NCBI RefSeq assembly: GCF_937958535.1
Contig: NZ_CALGNQ010000277.1
Span: 1-9,591, forward strand
Length of the DNA: 9,591 bases
Direction: 5' to 3'
Origin: an uncultured Georgenia sp.
GTDB lineage: Bacteria > Actinomycetota > Actinomycetes > Actinomycetales > Actinomycetaceae
The notes below the pieces were generated by a model that was not told the origin of the DNA, ran no database searches, and saw only the letters and a list, made by a program, of their open reading frames with translations. The translations under genes were made by a program, and so were the position numbers. The stretch's first letter is position 1. Each line of letters starts with the position of its first letter. This document shows, piece by piece, positions 1 through 5,767 of the stretch.

Positions 1-381
1 TTCGGCTTGCGGGACGTTCCAATGCCTGGCGCGAGATCCGACCGCGTCGTGGGCCATCGACGCAACGCAGTGGCGGCGTGGCTCCGCCTCGTCGCCAGCG
101 CCGTGAGCCTTCGGCATCGAGCTCCTCATGTTCGCGCTCGCCAGGCTTCGTAGTCTCGGACTTTCGCACAGGAGCACCTCCGACAACACGGACGCCGCCC
201 TAGGGTCTTACCTCTCGTGGTGTCTCACGTCTGCCTTGTCGGTGCCGGGTGGCGTGTTTGCTGACCGGTGATTGCGTGCACCGACTGCTGCGCAAGGGCA
301 CCGGCCGACCTCGAGACGTCGTTGCTCCGCTCACGGGGGTTCCCATTCGACGGCTACCCCGTCACCGTGAGCACTGTCACC
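1..381. other. Stretch with no supportable gene
   Basis: I read all six frames here and found no convincing protein. The + frames are broken by stops (for example TAG at 151-153). The open stretches give Arg/Ser/Pro-rich translations with no recognisable motif and no high-GC third-position pattern. A long antisense open frame enters from the gene to the right, but it is a shadow of the rhodanese and flavoprotein genes. Frames open at the left edge could be the tail of a truncated neighbour, but nothing identifies it. The + strand frame that runs into the first gene from 249 lacks a ribosome site and is better read as untranslated upstream DNA. No RNA gene or terminator is evident. Confidence 0.5.
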
Positions 382-416
382 GCGACAGAGCATACCCCCG
401 GGGGTATATTGGACGC
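382..416 (+). promoter_or_regulatory. Promoter of the rhodanese operon, probably leaderless
   Basis: A -35-like GCGACA (382-387) is followed by exactly 17 bp and a good -10 box TATATT (405-410). The ATG at 417 lies 6 nt after the -10 box, which is where transcription would be expected to begin, so the mRNA probably starts at or within a base or two of the start codon. No Shine-Dalgarno sequence of normal strength precedes the ATG, as expected for a leaderless actinobacterial transcript. The spacer between the two boxes is almost filled by the operator palindrome. Confidence 0.7.
392..407. promoter_or_regulatory. CsoR/CstR-type operator, perfect 16-bp palindrome
   Basis: ATACCCCCGGGGGTAT is a perfect inverted repeat (8+8) with the AT-flanked C-tract/G-tract layout known for operators of the CsoR/RcnR/CstR repressor family. 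It covers the promoter spacer and shares TAT with the -10 box, so a bound repressor would block RNA polymerase. A CsoR-family gene lies 4 kb downstream at 4447-4770, and a second copy of this site precedes the thioredoxin gene. The DNA site alone cannot distinguish copper from persulfide sensing. Confidence 0.8.
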
Positions 417-788
417 ATGACGACATCGACATTCGCAAGCCGGTTGCGTGCCATGTTCACCCGCAACCGTGACGACAGCACCCTGGGGTCCTCGGTCAGC
501 GCCGCTCGCGCGGTCGAGCTGGTCCGCGACGGAGCCGCCCTCATCGACGTCCGGGAGAGCCAGGAGTGGAAGGCCGGCCATGCTCCGCAGGCGATCCACG
601 TCCCGCTCGGCAAGATCGACACCGCGTCCCGGCGCCTGTCGGCGAGCACGCCGGTCCTGGTCGTGTGCGCGAGCGGGATGCGCTCGCGAACGGGCGCGAA
701 GAAGCTGCGCGACGCGGGCTTCGAGGCCGCCAGCGTTTCCGGCGGGATGAGCGCGTGGGAGCAGGCCGGAGGGGCGGTGCGCCGATGA
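417..788 (+). CDS. Single-domain rhodanese (sulfurtransferase)
   Basis: A 123-residue cytosolic rhodanese-fold protein, predicted to carry sulfane sulfur on an active-site cysteine and pass it to thiol acceptors. Visible features are the substrate-side motif LIDVRESQEWKAGHAP (about 42-57), the catalytic loop CASGMRS with Cys84, and the family's closing GGMSAW (109-114). The loop begins C-A-S-G, as in the downstream fusion protein. The first ~25 residues (basic, Ser/Thr-rich) precede the domain and have no clear function. The ATG at 417 was chosen because the -10 box ends 6 nt before it and the longer frame upstream has no domain. The stop overlaps the next start (ATGA at 785-788), so the two are translationally coupled. 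Regulation is probably by the CsoR/CstR-type operator in its promoter. Family assignment is secure; the in vivo acceptor is unknown. Confidence 0.92.
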   Translation: MTTSTFASRLRAMFTRNRDDSTLGSSVSAARAVELVRDGAALIDVRESQEWKAGHAPQAIHVPLGKIDTASRRLSASTPVLVVCASGMRSRTGAKKLRDAGFEAASVSGGMSAWEQAGGAVRR

Positions 789-2518
789 CCACGGACCTGA
801 ACCCGAACGGCCGCCCCAGTAGGCGCATCGTCATCGTCGGAGGTGTCGCCGGCGGCATGAGCGCCGCCGCCCGCGCCCGCCGCCTGGACGAGCACGCCGA
901 GATCGTCGTCCTCGAGCAGGGCGAGTACGTGAGCTTTGCCAACTGCGGCCTGCCGTACCACCTGTCTGGTGAGATCGACTCGCGGGAGAACCTGCTCCTG
1001 CACACCCCGGCCTCGCTCGCGCGGACGCTCAAACTCGACGTCCGCACCGGCCACCGTGTCACCGCGATCGACCGCGCGCGCCGTGAGGTGAGCGTCGTCA
1101 GTGGCGGCTCGAGGCACCGGCTGGGGTATGACGCTCTCATCCTCGCGCCGGGCGCCGTTGCCGTCCGCCCTCCGATCGAGGGTCTGGACCACCCGGTGGT
1201 CCACTCCCTGCGCACCATTCCCGACCTCGACGCCGTCCAGGGCGCGGTCACCACTCTGCTGGAGAAGCGGGAGCCGGGCTCCGACGCGCCGCAGGCCGTC
1301 GTGGTCGGCGCTGGGTTCATCGGCCTGGAGGCCGTCGAGGCGCTGGCAGCCCGCGGCCTGCGCGTGCACCTCGTCGAGCTCGCCGACCACGTCCTGCCGC
1401 CGCTGGACGCCGAGCTGGCCCCGCTCCTGGCGGAGGAACTCACCACTCATGGTGTCGGGCTGCACCTGGGCGTGTCTGCCCAGGCGGTCACCGACACCCC
1501 GGACGGCACGGTGACGGTAAGGCTCTCCGACGGGACGGTCGTGCCGGCCGACCTCGTCATCGTCAACGTCGGCGTTCGTCCTGCGAGCACGCTCGCCGAG
1601 GAGGCGGGTCTGGAATTGAGCGAACGCGGAGCGATCCGCGTCGACGGTGACCAGCGCACCTCCGACCCCCATATCTGGGCGGTCGGGGACGCCGTGGAGG
1701 TCCGCCAGGCCGTCACCGGCATCCTGGGCACCGTGCCGCTCGCCGGTCCCGCCAACCGCCAGGGCCGGCGTGCCGCCGACTCCATCAGCGGGCACCGCAC
1801 CACACCCCAGCAGGAGGTCCTCGGCACGGCCATCGTCCGGGTCTTCGGGCTGACGGCGGCGGTGACGGGCGCGAACCAGGCCACGCTGCGGTCTGCCGGC
1901 ATCGACCACGAGGTCGTCCACCTCCACCCCGGCCACCACGCCGGGTACTTCCCGGGGGCCGAGCAGGTGCACCTCGTGGCGAGCTTCGCGCCGGACGGCC
2001 GACTGCTCGGTGCCCAGGCCGTGGGCCGGGCCGGCGTCGACAAGCGGATCGACGTGCTCGCCACCGCCCTGCGCGCCGGGATGACCGCCGACGACCTCGC
2101 CGAGCTCGAGCTCGCCTACGCCCCGCCCTACGGCTCCGCCAAGGACCCGGTGAACATGCTCGGCTTCGTCGCCCAGAACGTCCTGGACGGCACGATGCCG
2201 CAGTGGCAGGCCTGGGACCTCGACGAGGTCCGCGCGACGTCCCTCGTGCTCGACGTCCGTTCGGGTGGGGAGTACGGCAACGGCCACCTCGACGGTGCCC
2301 TCAACATCCCGCACACCGAGTTGCGGCACCGCCTCGACGAGGTGCGCGCCGCCGCCGAGGGCCGCCCGGTGGCCGTCCACTGTGCCAGCGGCGTCCGCTC
2401 CTACCTGGCCACCCGCATCCTGCGCGGGGAGGGGATCGACGCCCGCAACCTCTCCGGGGGCTGGCTCACCCTCCTGTCCGTCCGCCCCGACGTCCTGTCC
2501 TCGCCCGTCACCGCCTGA
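785..2518 (+). CDS. CoA-disulfide/persulfide reductase flavoprotein fused to a rhodanese domain
   Basis: A 577-residue cytosolic flavoprotein of the pyridine nucleotide-disulfide oxidoreductase family, in the CoADR-rhodanese/Npsr subgroup. Characterised members use NAD(P)H to reduce CoA disulfide, CoA persulfide or polysulfide. Visible order: FAD-binding GGVAGG (19-24); single active-site Cys54 in SFANCGLPY, the CoADR signature; NAD(P)H-binding GAGFIG (175-180); second FAD motif WAVGDA (298-303); dimerisation-domain signature AYAPPYGSAKDPVN (444-457) with the conserved tyrosines; then a C-terminal rhodanese domain (about 480-577) with DVRSGGEY (490-497) and CASGVRS, catalytic Cys533. All catalytic residues are present and the length is normal for the fusion. 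A Shine-Dalgarno GGAGGGG (768-774) lies 10 nt before the ATG. In this operon the separate rhodanese could supply persulfide to this enzyme. Exact substrate (CoA-SSH, polysulfide or CoA disulfide) is not decided by sequence. Confidence 0.93.
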   Translation: MTTDLNPNGRPSRRIVIVGGVAGGMSAAARARRLDEHAEIVVLEQGEYVSFANCGLPYHLSGEIDSRENLLLHTPASLARTLKLDVRTGHRVTAIDRARREVSVVSGGSRHRLGYDALILAPGAVAVRPPIEGLDHPVVHSLRTIPDLDAVQGAVTTLLEKREPGSDAPQAVVVGAGFIGLEAVEALAARGLRVHLVELADHVLPPLDAELAPLLAEELTTHGVGLHLGVSAQAVTDTPDGTVTVRLSDGTVVPADLVIVNVGVRPASTLAEEAGLELSERGAIRVDGDQRTSDPHIWAVGDAVEVRQAVTGILGTVPLAGPANRQGRRAADSISGHRTTPQQEVLGTAIVRVFGLTAAVTGANQATLRSAGIDHEVVHLHPGHHAGYFPGAEQVHLVASFAPDGRLLGAQAVGRAGVDKRIDVLATALRAGMTADDLAELELAYAPPYGSAKDPVNMLGFVAQNVLDGTMPQWQAWDLDEVRATSLVLDVRSGGEYGNGHLDGALNIPHTELRHRLDEVRAAAEGRPVAVHCASGVRSYLATRILRGEGIDARNLSGGWLTLLSVRPDVLSSPVTA

Positions 2519-2541
2519 CCCGTCACCGAAGGAGAACTCAC

Positions 2542-2661
2542 ATGTGCAGTCCCATCCGTTGCGCCACCTGCGGCAAGGTCACCTGGACCGGCTGCGGCAT
2601 GCACGTCGACGAGGTCATGGCCGTCGTGGAGGAGCCGTCGGCGCGGTGCACGTGCCGCTGA
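2542..2661 (+). CDS. 39-residue six-cysteine small protein, probably metal-binding
   Basis: A very short gene with an excellent ribosome site, AAGGAG (2529-2534), 7 nt before the ATG. The product begins MCSPIRCATCGKVTWTGCGM and ends in CTCR. It has six cysteines (positions 2, 7, 10, 18, 36, 38) arranged as CxxC, GC and CxC, plus His21, in 39 residues. This looks like a zinc-ribbon-like or other metal- or sulfur-binding mini-protein. From memory, similar MC-x-P-x-x-C-x-x-CGK-T-x-x-GCG-x-H proteins occur in other actinobacteria as uncharacterised proteins; I cannot verify this here. It sits 23 nt after the CoADR-rhodanese gene and overlaps the next gene by 16 nt, so it belongs to the persulfide operon. 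No function is established; a sulfur or metal carrier role is inference. Confidence 0.85.
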   Translation: MCSPIRCATCGKVTWTGCGMHVDEVMAVVEEPSARCTCR

Positions 2662-3560
2662 CCGTCTCGCAGGCCGTGGAGGTGCGTCGGGGCGAGGCTC
2701 TCGCCCGGCTCTCCACGGCCACCGGCGACGCGTCGCTGTGTACCCTCTCGCGGAACGGCATGCCCCGGCCCGCGTGGAAGTACCACGAGGGTGCGGTCGC
2801 GGCCCTCACCGACGTGCGCCGCCGGCTCGAGACGTCACCCGAGCCGGCGGACACCGCGGTCCTCCACGTGCGTGAGCACTGGGAGACGGCCCGCGAGCGG
2901 GCGGCAGTGTCGTCCTCGTCCACCTGGCAGGCCTACCTCGACGGCGCGGTCGACGCACTCGACGACCTCGCCCGCCACGCGAGCCCGGTGGCTCCCGCGC
3001 AGACGGCTCCCTCGACGACGGGTCCCGTTCCACCAGCTCCCGTTCCCACGGCTACCGCAGCCACGGGTGCCGCCCCGACGGGGCCCGCGTCCGCTGCCGC
3101 TGTCGTGACACCCCTCAGCGACGTCGCGTCGCTCACCCGCGTCGCGGACCCGGACCGGCCGCTGCCCGTGAACCTCGCGCTCTCCGGCCCGCGCCCCCAC
3201 CGACACTGGTCGGGCCGCCAGACCGTGGCGACAGTCGCGCTCGCACCGCTCCTCCTCGTCCTGCTCGTCACCGAGGGTGGGGGCTGGGACCTGGGGCGCG
3301 CACCGCTGTGGACCGTGCTCGTAGCGGCCACGGCCGTCGGAGCGGCCGCGATCCTGGCGACCTACCTGCCCGGACGCAGCCCCTGCCGCAGGAGCCGTGT
3401 CGGCCTCACGCCGTGCGCCGTCGTCCCCGTGATGACGGTCCTTGCCGCCGGGTGGCTCCTGGGCGCCGAGCCGCACGCGGTGCTCTCGGCCGTCGCGGGC
3501 CTCGCCGCGGTGGCTGTCGGCCTGGCTCACCGCCTGACCGGCACGCGCTGCAGCGCGTGA
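2646..3560 (+). CDS. Unrecognised membrane protein: cytosolic helical part, Pro/Ala linker, four membrane helices
   Basis: A 304-residue protein that I do not recognise. Residues about 1-112 are charged and probably helical (for example VAALTDVRRRLET and DAVDALDDLARHA-like stretches), with one Cys32. Residues about 113-160 are a low-complexity Pro/Ala/Thr linker. The C-terminal half has four likely membrane helices at about 193-209, 220-241, 254-273 and 277-295, with Cys247 and Cys257 near helices 2 and 3 and Cys302 close to the end (GTRCSA). The GTG at 2646 was chosen because GGAGGAG (2628-2634) lies 11 nt upstream; GTG at 2652 is possible. It overlaps the small cysteine-rich gene by 16 nt and ends operon 1. 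The four-helix part loosely recalls DUF4395-type proteins found near rhodaneses and thioredoxins, but the match is weak. A role in moving sulfur or thiols across the membrane is a guess from context. Confidence 0.72.
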   Translation: MHVPLTVSQAVEVRRGEALARLSTATGDASLCTLSRNGMPRPAWKYHEGAVAALTDVRRRLETSPEPADTAVLHVREHWETARERAAVSSSSTWQAYLDGAVDALDDLARHASPVAPAQTAPSTTGPVPPAPVPTATAATGAAPTGPASAAAVVTPLSDVASLTRVADPDRPLPVNLALSGPRPHRHWSGRQTVATVALAPLLLVLLVTEGGGWDLGRAPLWTVLVAATAVGAAAILATYLPGRSPCRRSRVGLTPCAVVPVMTVLAAGWLLGAEPHAVLSAVAGLAAVAVGLAHRLTGTRCSA

Positions 3561-3584
3561 CCCGCGCGGAATACCCGACCCGCA

Positions 3585-3614
3585 TTGCTGTTGATATACC
3601 CGTAGGGGTATTCT
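3585..3614 (+). promoter_or_regulatory. Promoter of the thioredoxin-DUF302-regulator operon
   Basis: A -10 box TATTCT (3609-3614) is preceded at 18 bp by TTGCTG (3585-3590), a partial -35 match. Transcription would start near 3621, leaving a short leader with Shine-Dalgarno GGAGG (3626-3630) 6 nt before the ATG at 3637. The operator palindrome lies in the spacer and shares TAT with the -10 box, the same geometry as the rhodanese promoter. Confidence 0.65.
3596..3611. promoter_or_regulatory. CsoR/CstR-type operator, second copy
   Basis: ATACCCGTAGGGGTAT has 6-bp inverted arms (ATACCC at 3596-3601, GGGTAT at 3606-3611) around GTAG, matching the outer bases of the 392-407 palindrome. A lone half-site ATACCC also occurs at 3571-3576. 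The regulator is the third gene of the operon that follows, so this site would give autoregulation. Arms are shorter than in the first site, which may mean a different affinity. Confidence 0.8.
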
Positions 3615-3636
3615 TCGACGCCATTGGAGGCACCAC

Positions 3637-4014
3637 ATGACCACCGTCAACCTCACCGCCGGCACCTTCGTCGACACCATCCGTCAGGACGGCATCGTCC
3701 TCGTCGACTGGTGGGCGTCCTGGTGCGGCCCCTGCCGGATGTTCGCCCCGGTCTACGAGAAGGCCGCCGAGACACACGAGGACATCGTCTTCGCCAAGGT
3801 CGACACCGAGGCCGAGCAGGGCCTCTCCGGTGAGGCGGGCATCACGTCCATCCCCACGCTCATGGCCTTCCGTGACGGCATCCTCGTCTTCTCCCAGCCT
3901 GGCGCGCTGCCGGCGACGGCGCTCGAGGAGGTCATCACCGCGGTCCGTAGCCTCGACATGGACGAGGTCCGCGACCAGCTGGCAAAGCAGGAGTCACAGC
4001 GCGAGAGCGCCTGA
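3637..4014 (+). CDS. Thioredoxin
   Basis: A 125-residue cytosolic thioredoxin. It has the canonical active site WCGPC (Trp29, Cys30, Cys33), the buried VDWWASW strand before it (23-29), and the cis-proline loop SIPTL with Pro73. The C-terminal ~20 residues (DMDEVRDQLAKQESQRESA) extend slightly past the usual fold as a charged helix. The start is set by GGAGG 6 nt upstream. It is the first gene of the second operator-controlled unit, followed after 40 nt by DUF302. Because it shares an operator type with the rhodanese operon, it is probably a dedicated thioredoxin that reduces persulfidated proteins or rhodanese-bound sulfur rather than the housekeeping one. That specialisation is inference; the thioredoxin assignment is firm. 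Confidence 0.95.
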   Translation: MTTVNLTAGTFVDTIRQDGIVLVDWWASWCGPCRMFAPVYEKAAETHEDIVFAKVDTEAEQGLSGEAGITSIPTLMAFRDGILVFSQPGALPATALEEVITAVRSLDMDEVRDQLAKQESQRESA

Positions 4015-4054
4015 CCGCTCACTCACACCCCACCACCGCGAAACTGGAGACGAC

Positions 4055-4450
4055 ATGAGCTACGGCATCAGCACGACCGTCGAGAAGCCCTTCGACGAGA
4101 CCGTCACGGCGCTGCGTGAGGCGCTGTCCGAGCAGGGCTTCGGCGTCCTCACGGAGATCGACATGGCTGCCACCCTGAAGGCCAAGCTCGACGTCGACAT
4201 CCCGCCGCAGGTCATCCTCGGCGCGTGCAACCCGCCCCTGGCGCACCGCGCGCTCCAGGCGGAGGAGTCGATCGGGCTGCTCCTGCCGTGCAACGTCGTC
4301 GTCCGGTCGGTCGGGGAGACGAGCACGGTGGTCGAGGCCCTCGACCCGCGGATCATGGTCGGCGTCACCGACAACGCGGCGCTGCGCCCGGTGGCAGACG
4401 ACGCGGCCGGCCGGCTGCGTGCCGCCCTGGGCGCCCTGGACGCGGCATGA
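4055..4450 (+). CDS. DUF302 family protein
   Basis: A 131-residue soluble protein of the DUF302 family (PF03625), whose biochemical role is not established. The full domain is visible: N-terminal YGISTTVEKPFDETVTALREAL, then the family's cysteine motifs GACNP (Cys58) and LLPCNVVV (Cys79), and a C-terminal helix. GGAG (4046-4049) sits 5 nt before the ATG. Its stop overlaps the start of the CsoR-family gene (ATGA, 4447-4450), so regulator and DUF302 are co-translated. DUF302 genes often occur beside sulfur-oxidation or persulfide genes, which fits the two conserved cysteines and this location; a direct thiol or sulfur function is inferred from that. Confidence 0.9.
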   Translation: MSYGISTTVEKPFDETVTALREALSEQGFGVLTEIDMAATLKAKLDVDIPPQVILGACNPPLAHRALQAEESIGLLLPCNVVVRSVGETSTVVEALDPRIMVGVTDNAALRPVADDAAGRLRAALGALDAA

Positions 4451-4770
4451 CTGTCGACGGGCCGGTGCGCGCCGGCGAGGTGGAGACGACCGGGCACGGT
4501 CGCGGCATCGAGCTCGACCCGACGGAGATGGGCAAGGTCGTCAACCGGCTCAAGCGTGCGCAGGGCCAGCTCGCCGGCGTCGTGCGCATGCTGGGGGAGG
4601 GGCGCGACTGCGAGGACGTCGTCACCCAGCTGTCGGCGGTCTCCAAGGCCCTCGACCGGGCGGGCTTCGCGATCATCGCCTCCGGCATGAGGCAGTGCCT
4701 CATCGACTCCGACGGCGAGGACACCCTGGACGTCCAGAAGCTGCAGAAGCTCTTCCTGTCCCTCGCCTAG
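4447..4770 (+). CDS. CsoR-family repressor, CstR-like (persulfide-sensing type)
   Basis: A 107-residue all-helical DNA-binding regulator of the CsoR/RcnR family. The hallmark first helix NRLKRAQGQLAGVVRML (33-49) is followed by GRDCEDVVTQLSAV with Cys55 and by ASGMRQCL with Cys84. The two cysteines are 29 residues apart, as in both CsoR and CstR. The Cu(I) sensor CsoR needs a His four residues before the second Cys; here that position is Gly80, so a copper site of the normal type is absent. Two cysteines without the His is the pattern of CstR, which senses persulfide/polysulfide by cysteine cross-linking. The N-terminal ~28 residues are a flexible extension. Two ATACCC...GGGTAT operators in this window are its likely targets, including its own promoter. 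Persulfide sensing is inferred from residues plus neighbours (two rhodaneses, CoADR, thioredoxin). Confidence 0.9.
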   Translation: MTVDGPVRAGEVETTGHGRGIELDPTEMGKVVNRLKRAQGQLAGVVRMLGEGRDCEDVVTQLSAVSKALDRAGFAIIASGMRQCLIDSDGEDTLDVQKLQKLFLSLA

Positions 4771-4804
4771 ACCACTCCTGCCCGAGGGCGGGGTGCGGTC
4801 TGCC

Positions 4805-5767
4805 TCAGCACGCGCCCACGAGGACCGTGGTTGCGTAGGGCGCGGCGACCAGCGCCACTGCCGCGGCAGTGGCGAGCAGGTAGCAGGCGACCAGGGCGCC
4901 GGTGAGGCGGTCGGGCGCCCCGGTGCCGGCGGTGAGTCGGGTGATCCGGGACGGCACGAGGGTGGCAGCCGCGTGCAGCGAGTGGGCCGTGGCCAGGACG
5001 CCAGGTCGGTGCAGGGTGAGGAGCGCACCGGCCAGGGCGCGTGTGCCGTGCGAGCGGAGCGCGGCGTCGTCGGCGGCCATCTCGGCGTAGGCGGCGACCG
5101 CACCGCGGGCGCAGCGCAGGAGCGGGACCCAGCCGAAGATGGTGCGCAGGCTGCCGAGCACGGCCAGGACGAGGTGATGGCGTCCGGCCAGGTGGGCCTT
5201 CTCGTGGGCCAGGACGGCAGCGAGCTGGGGGCCGTCGAGTGCGTCGACGGTCCCGCGTGACAGCACCACGCCGGCACCCGGCAGCGTGTAGGCGGCGGGT
5301 TCGGCGTCGGGCACCAGCCAGACCCGTTCTCCGCCCACCGTGCCGCGCACCGCCGTGGCGCCCAGCAGCTCCAGGTGCGCCCTCGTGTCGCGCCGCCGGC
5401 GGCGCGCCGTCACGAGCAGGACGGCGACCACGCTCAGTCCGAGCGCGGCCGTGGCGAGAAGTGGGACGGCGGGCGGGACGTTCGCGTACGCCGCCGTCGC
5501 GACGAACGGGTTGCTCGCCTCCAGGCACCTGCGACACACCGCGCCGGCCGCTCCGGGGAGGCCCGGGCCGCCGGCCACCCACCCGACGAGCGGGCCGAGC
5601 GCGAGCAGGCCGAGCACCCACAGGGCCGCCCCTGCAGTCCATGCCGCGATACCGGTGCGCGGGTACCGGGCAAGTGTCGGGCCGAGGCGCCCGAGCGCCC
5701 AGGGCCCCGCGGTCGCGCCCGCGAGGAGCAGGGCGACGAGGCCCATGACGGTGGCCGTGCTGGTCAC
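4805..5767 (-). CDS. M56 family (BlaR1-like) membrane metallopeptidase without sensor domain
   Basis: A 320-residue integral membrane protease of the BlaR1/MecR1 family. Helices are visible near 6-25, 40-65, 100-120, 197-215 and 288-318. The zinc site is HEKAH (188-192) with the third ligand Glu229 in EMAAD. There is no C-terminal penicillin-binding domain, so it is not a classical beta-lactam receptor; short M56 proteins of this kind paired with BlaI are common in actinobacteria and mostly uncharacterised. Known BlaR1 proteins, when activated, lead to cleavage of the BlaI repressor. A CxxC (Cys78, Cys81) sits in the loop between helices 2 and 3, which may face outside. GTG start overlaps the BlaI stop by 4 nt; GAGGA lies 12 nt upstream. 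The signal that activates it is unknown. Confidence 0.9.
   Translation of the reverse strand: MTSTATVMGLVALLLAGATAGPWALGRLGPTLARYPRTGIAAWTAGAALWVLGLLALGPLVGWVAGGPGLPGAAGAVCRRCLEASNPFVATAAYANVPPAVPLLATAALGLSVVAVLLVTARRRRRDTRAHLELLGATAVRGTVGGERVWLVPDAEPAAYTLPGAGVVLSRGTVDALDGPQLAAVLAHEKAHLAGRHHLVLAVLGSLRTIFGWVPLLRCARGAVAAYAEMAADDAALRSHGTRALAGALLTLHRPGVLATAHSLHAAATLVPSRITRLTAGTGAPDRLTGALVACYLLATAAAVALVAAPYATTVLVGAC

Noticed and set aside
1..381. Mobile element end or CRISPR remnant
   Set aside because: No terminal inverted repeats, direct repeats with regular spacing or transposase motif could be seen; translations in all frames are unrecognisable.
249..416. N-terminal extension of the rhodanese from a start at 249
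   Set aside because: The extra 56 residues are Arg/His-rich with no domain, have no ribosome site, and would be encoded across the promoter and operator.
377..2380. Very long open frame on the - strand (667 codons)
   Set aside because: It lies opposite the rhodanese and CoADR-rhodanese genes, which have complete recognisable domains. Its translation is low-complexity Arg/Asp/Gly/Val-rich with no motif, typical of an antisense shadow in high-GC DNA.
2835..3680. - strand open frame opposite the unrecognised membrane protein
   Set aside because: The + strand reading has clear membrane helices and a good ribosome site. The - strand product is Arg/Gly-rich without features and would cover the thioredoxin promoter.
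4447..4770. Copper-sensing CsoR
   Set aside because: The His four residues before the second Cys is replaced by Gly80, and there are no copper ATPase or chaperone genes nearby. The neighbours are all sulfur or thiol genes. The family and operator type are shared, so copper is not fully excluded.
4771..4804. Bidirectional terminator in the convergent gap
   Set aside because: Only a GCCC/GGGC stem with a 2-nt gap and no T-tract on either strand; too weak to call.
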